DNA of 14,828 bases from Alkalibaculum bacchi (GTDB lineage: Bacteria; Bacillota; Clostridia; Eubacteriales; Alkalibacteraceae). Position 1 is the stretch's first letter, and each line of letters begins with the position of its first letter. Shown in pieces: positions 12,914-14,828 of this stretch. Below the pieces are notes generated by a model, which was given only the letters and a program-made list of their open reading frames with translations, was not told the DNA's origin and did no database searches. Location: the NCBI RefSeq assembly GCF_937875145.1, contig NZ_CALNCS010000258.1, positions 1-14,828 of the forward strand. The letters run 5' to 3'. Made by a program: the position numbers and the translations under genes.

Positions 12914-14821
12914 TTAAATCTGTTTCGTATTTATTTCTTCTAAAATCTCATTCAAGAATTCATTGTAATCTTTAGAGCCTTGGTCTCCGTCTTTTCTGGA
13001 TCTTACAGATACGGTATTATTCTCTACTTCTTTATCTCCTACTACAAGCATATAAGGAGTCTTTTGCAATTGAGCTTCTCTAATCTTATAGCCGATTTTT
13101 TCATCTCTAAAGTCTACATCTACTCTTATACCATTATCTCGATATAGCTTTTTGATTTTATCACAATATTCGTGATGAATTGGAGCGATTGGCAAGATGA
13201 TTACTTGTTGAGGTGTCAACCATAATGGGAATGCACCTGCAAAGTGCTCAACTAAGATTCCTATGAATCTCTCAATACTTCCAAGTACGGTACGATGTAC
13301 CATTACAGGTCTATGTTTTTCTCCATCTGAGCCTACATAAGTCAAATCAAATCTCTCAGGCAATTGAAAATCTAATTGTATCGTACCGCATTGCCATGTT
13401 CTTCCTAGAGAGTCCTCTAAGTGGAAGTCGATTTTAGGACCATAGAAAGCCCCATCTCCTTCATTTACTTGATACTCTTTTCCCAAAAATTCTAAAGCCT
13501 CTCTAAGAACATCTGTAGCTCTATCCCACTGTTCTTGAGACCCAATAGATTTTTCGGGCCTTGTAGATAATTCTATATGATAGTTAAAGCCAAAGACATT
13601 GTATATATAATCTGTCAACTCAATTACTCCAACCAGCTCATCTTTCATCTGCTCAGGAGTCATATAAATATGAGCATCATCTTGGGTAAAGTTACGAACT
13701 CTCATAAGCCCATGTAATGCACCTGATAGCTCGTGACGATGAACAGATCCTAGTTCACCCATTCTCACAGGAAGATCTCTGTAAGAATGCATATGATTTT
13801 CATAAATCATCATAGAGCCAGGACAGTTCATAGGCTTAATAGCGAATTGCTTTTCGTCTATTTCTGTTGTATACATGTTTTCACTGTAATTGTCCCAGTG
13901 TCCCGACTTCTTCCAAAGCTCTACATCTAATATGGTTGGCGTTTTGATTTCGCTATAACCTCTTTTTGTATGCTCTTCTCTCCAGAAGTTTTCTAATTGA
14001 TTTCGTAGAACCATACCCTTTGGATGAAAAAATGGAAATCCAGGGCCTTCTTCATGTAAAGAGAACAAGTCCAGTTCTTTTCCTAATTTTCTGTGGTCTC
14101 TCTTCTTTGCCTCTTCTATTTTCTCTACGTATTCCTCTACTTGACTCTTCTTCGGGAATGAAATCCCATAAATTCTTTGGAGCATTTTGTTCTTTTCGTC
14201 CCCTCGCCAATAAGCTCCAGCTATACTCAATAGCTTATAGGCTTTTACACTACCTGTATTCATCAAATGGGGTCCTGCACAAAGATCTATAAAATCTCCT
14301 TGTGAATAAAAGCTTATAATAGCGTCTTCTGGCAAGTTTTCAATAAGCTCTACCTTGTAATCTTCTCCCATAGCGATCATTTTTTCTAGAGCTTCTTTTC
14401 TCGGTAAAGTAAATCTTACGATTTCATTTTTTTCTTTGATGATTTTTTTCATTTCTGCTTCAATCTTCTCTAAATCTTCTGGTGTAAATGTTTTTTCTAC
14501 ATCAAAATCATAATAAAAACCATTGTCAATAGCTGGTCCTATTGCTAGCTTTGCCTTTGGAAATAACCTTTTGACAGCTTGCGCCATAATGTGAGTACTA
14601 GTATGCCAGTATGCGTGCTTTCCTCCCTCACTATCAAAAGTCAAAATATTTAATTGTGAATCTTCTGTAATTTCTGTTCGTAAGTCTACTAATTCACCAT
14701 TTAATTCGCCAGCACAAGCCACTCTTGCTAAACCGTCGCTTAAGCTTTTAGCCACTTCGTAAATAGTAATATTATCTTTGTATTCATGAACAATGCCATC
14801 TTTTAATGTAACTTTTATCAT
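12914..14821 (-). CDS. thrS: Threonine--tRNA ligase
   Basis: A complete 635-residue ThrRS. Domains in order: N-terminal TGS domain (1-61); N2 editing domain with HTSTH (H73, H77) and CAGPH (C181, H185), the zinc-like site that clears Ser-tRNA(Thr); class II catalytic core (about 240-535) with motif 2 around RMGELGSVHRHELSGALHG and the catalytic zinc ligands C333 (MNCPGSM), H384 (DDAHIY) and H509 (VHRTVLGS); C-terminal anticodon-binding domain (about 536-635). All key residues are intact, so it charges and proofreads tRNA(Thr). The ATG at 14821 fits the family start, but only 7 nt of upstream sequence are in the window, so its ribosome binding site and any T-box leader are out of view. It is co-oriented with infC but separated from it by the inverted ftsH-like gene. 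Confidence 0.98.
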   Translation of the reverse strand: MIKVTLKDGIVHEYKDNITIYEVAKSLSDGLARVACAGELNGELVDLRTEITEDSQLNILTFDSEGGKHAYWHTSTHIMAQAVKRLFPKAKLAIGPAIDNGFYYDFDVEKTFTPEDLEKIEAEMKKIIKEKNEIVRFTLPRKEALEKMIAMGEDYKVELIENLPEDAIISFYSQGDFIDLCAGPHLMNTGSVKAYKLLSIAGAYWRGDEKNKMLQRIYGISFPKKSQVEEYVEKIEEAKKRDHRKLGKELDLFSLHEEGPGFPFFHPKGMVLRNQLENFWREEHTKRGYSEIKTPTILDVELWKKSGHWDNYSENMYTTEIDEKQFAIKPMNCPGSMMIYENHMHSYRDLPVRMGELGSVHRHELSGALHGLMRVRNFTQDDAHIYMTPEQMKDELVGVIELTDYIYNVFGFNYHIELSTRPEKSIGSQEQWDRATDVLREALEFLGKEYQVNEGDGAFYGPKIDFHLEDSLGRTWQCGTIQLDFQLPERFDLTYVGSDGEKHRPVMVHRTVLGSIERFIGILVEHFAGAFPLWLTPQQVIILPIAPIHHEYCDKIKKLYRDNGIRVDVDFRDEKIGYKIREAQLQKTPYMLVVGDKEVENNTVSVRSRKDGDQGSKDYNEFLNEILEEINTKQI

Positions 14822-14828
14822 ATTGATC

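Noticed and set aside
13966..14292. 108-codon open frame on the + strand inside thrS
   Set aside because: Fully antisense to a conserved intact gene, no ribosome binding site or recognisable motif; a shadow frame.

Overview
The window looks like a chromosomal segment of a low-GC, anaerobic Firmicute of the class Clostridia, possibly an Alkaliphilus-like lineage (this placement is a guess). The support is the AT-rich sequence, strong AGGAGG-type ribosome binding sites, a T-box leader in front of pheS, YsgA/RlmP next to pheST as in Bacillus, and a CoA-dehydratase-activase gene of the kind found in amino-acid-fermenting clostridia. Most genes lie on the minus strand. There is no CRISPR array, tRNA, rRNA, prophage or intact insertion sequence.

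Layout from left to right. 1-1319 (-): 5' part of a large protein with two 2-hydroxyacyl-CoA dehydratase activase (ASKHA ATPase) domains, starting at TTG and running off the window. 1320-1679: divergent regulatory region with two extended -10 boxes, a nested stem in the activase leader and a 15-bp dyad. 1680-2444 (+): unidentified six-helix membrane protein. 2533-2606: small inverted-repeat element, then a terminator at the end of pheT. 2638-6069 (-): pheS-pheT, preceded by a 138-bp palindromic element and a Phe-type T-box with a consensus promoter. 6619-9447 (-): ktrB-ktrA-ysgA(rlmP), a K+ uptake system plus an rRNA 2'-O-methyltransferase. 9538-10700 (-): infC-rpmI-rplT, with infC starting at AUU, behind a strong promoter and a roughly 325-nt leader containing an attenuator-like terminator. 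11218-12729 (+): short divergent FtsH-type AAA metalloprotease. 12759-12910: a second repeat element. 12914-14821 (-): complete thrS.

The backbone is the old translation cluster thrS-infC-rpmI-rplT-pheS-pheT, in the same order as in E. coli. Here it is interrupted by an inverted ftsH-like gene between thrS and infC, and by ktrBA-ysgA between rplT and pheS. Three independent regulatory layers are visible: charged-tRNA(Phe) sensing by the T-box, likely IF3 self-control through the AUU start, and probable leader attenuation of infC-rpmI-rplT by L20.

No clearly novel multi-gene system is present. The items most worth a second look are the palindromic element inside the pheST leader, the two small repeats that share a core word, the reduced FtsH paralogue and the structured leader of the activase gene.
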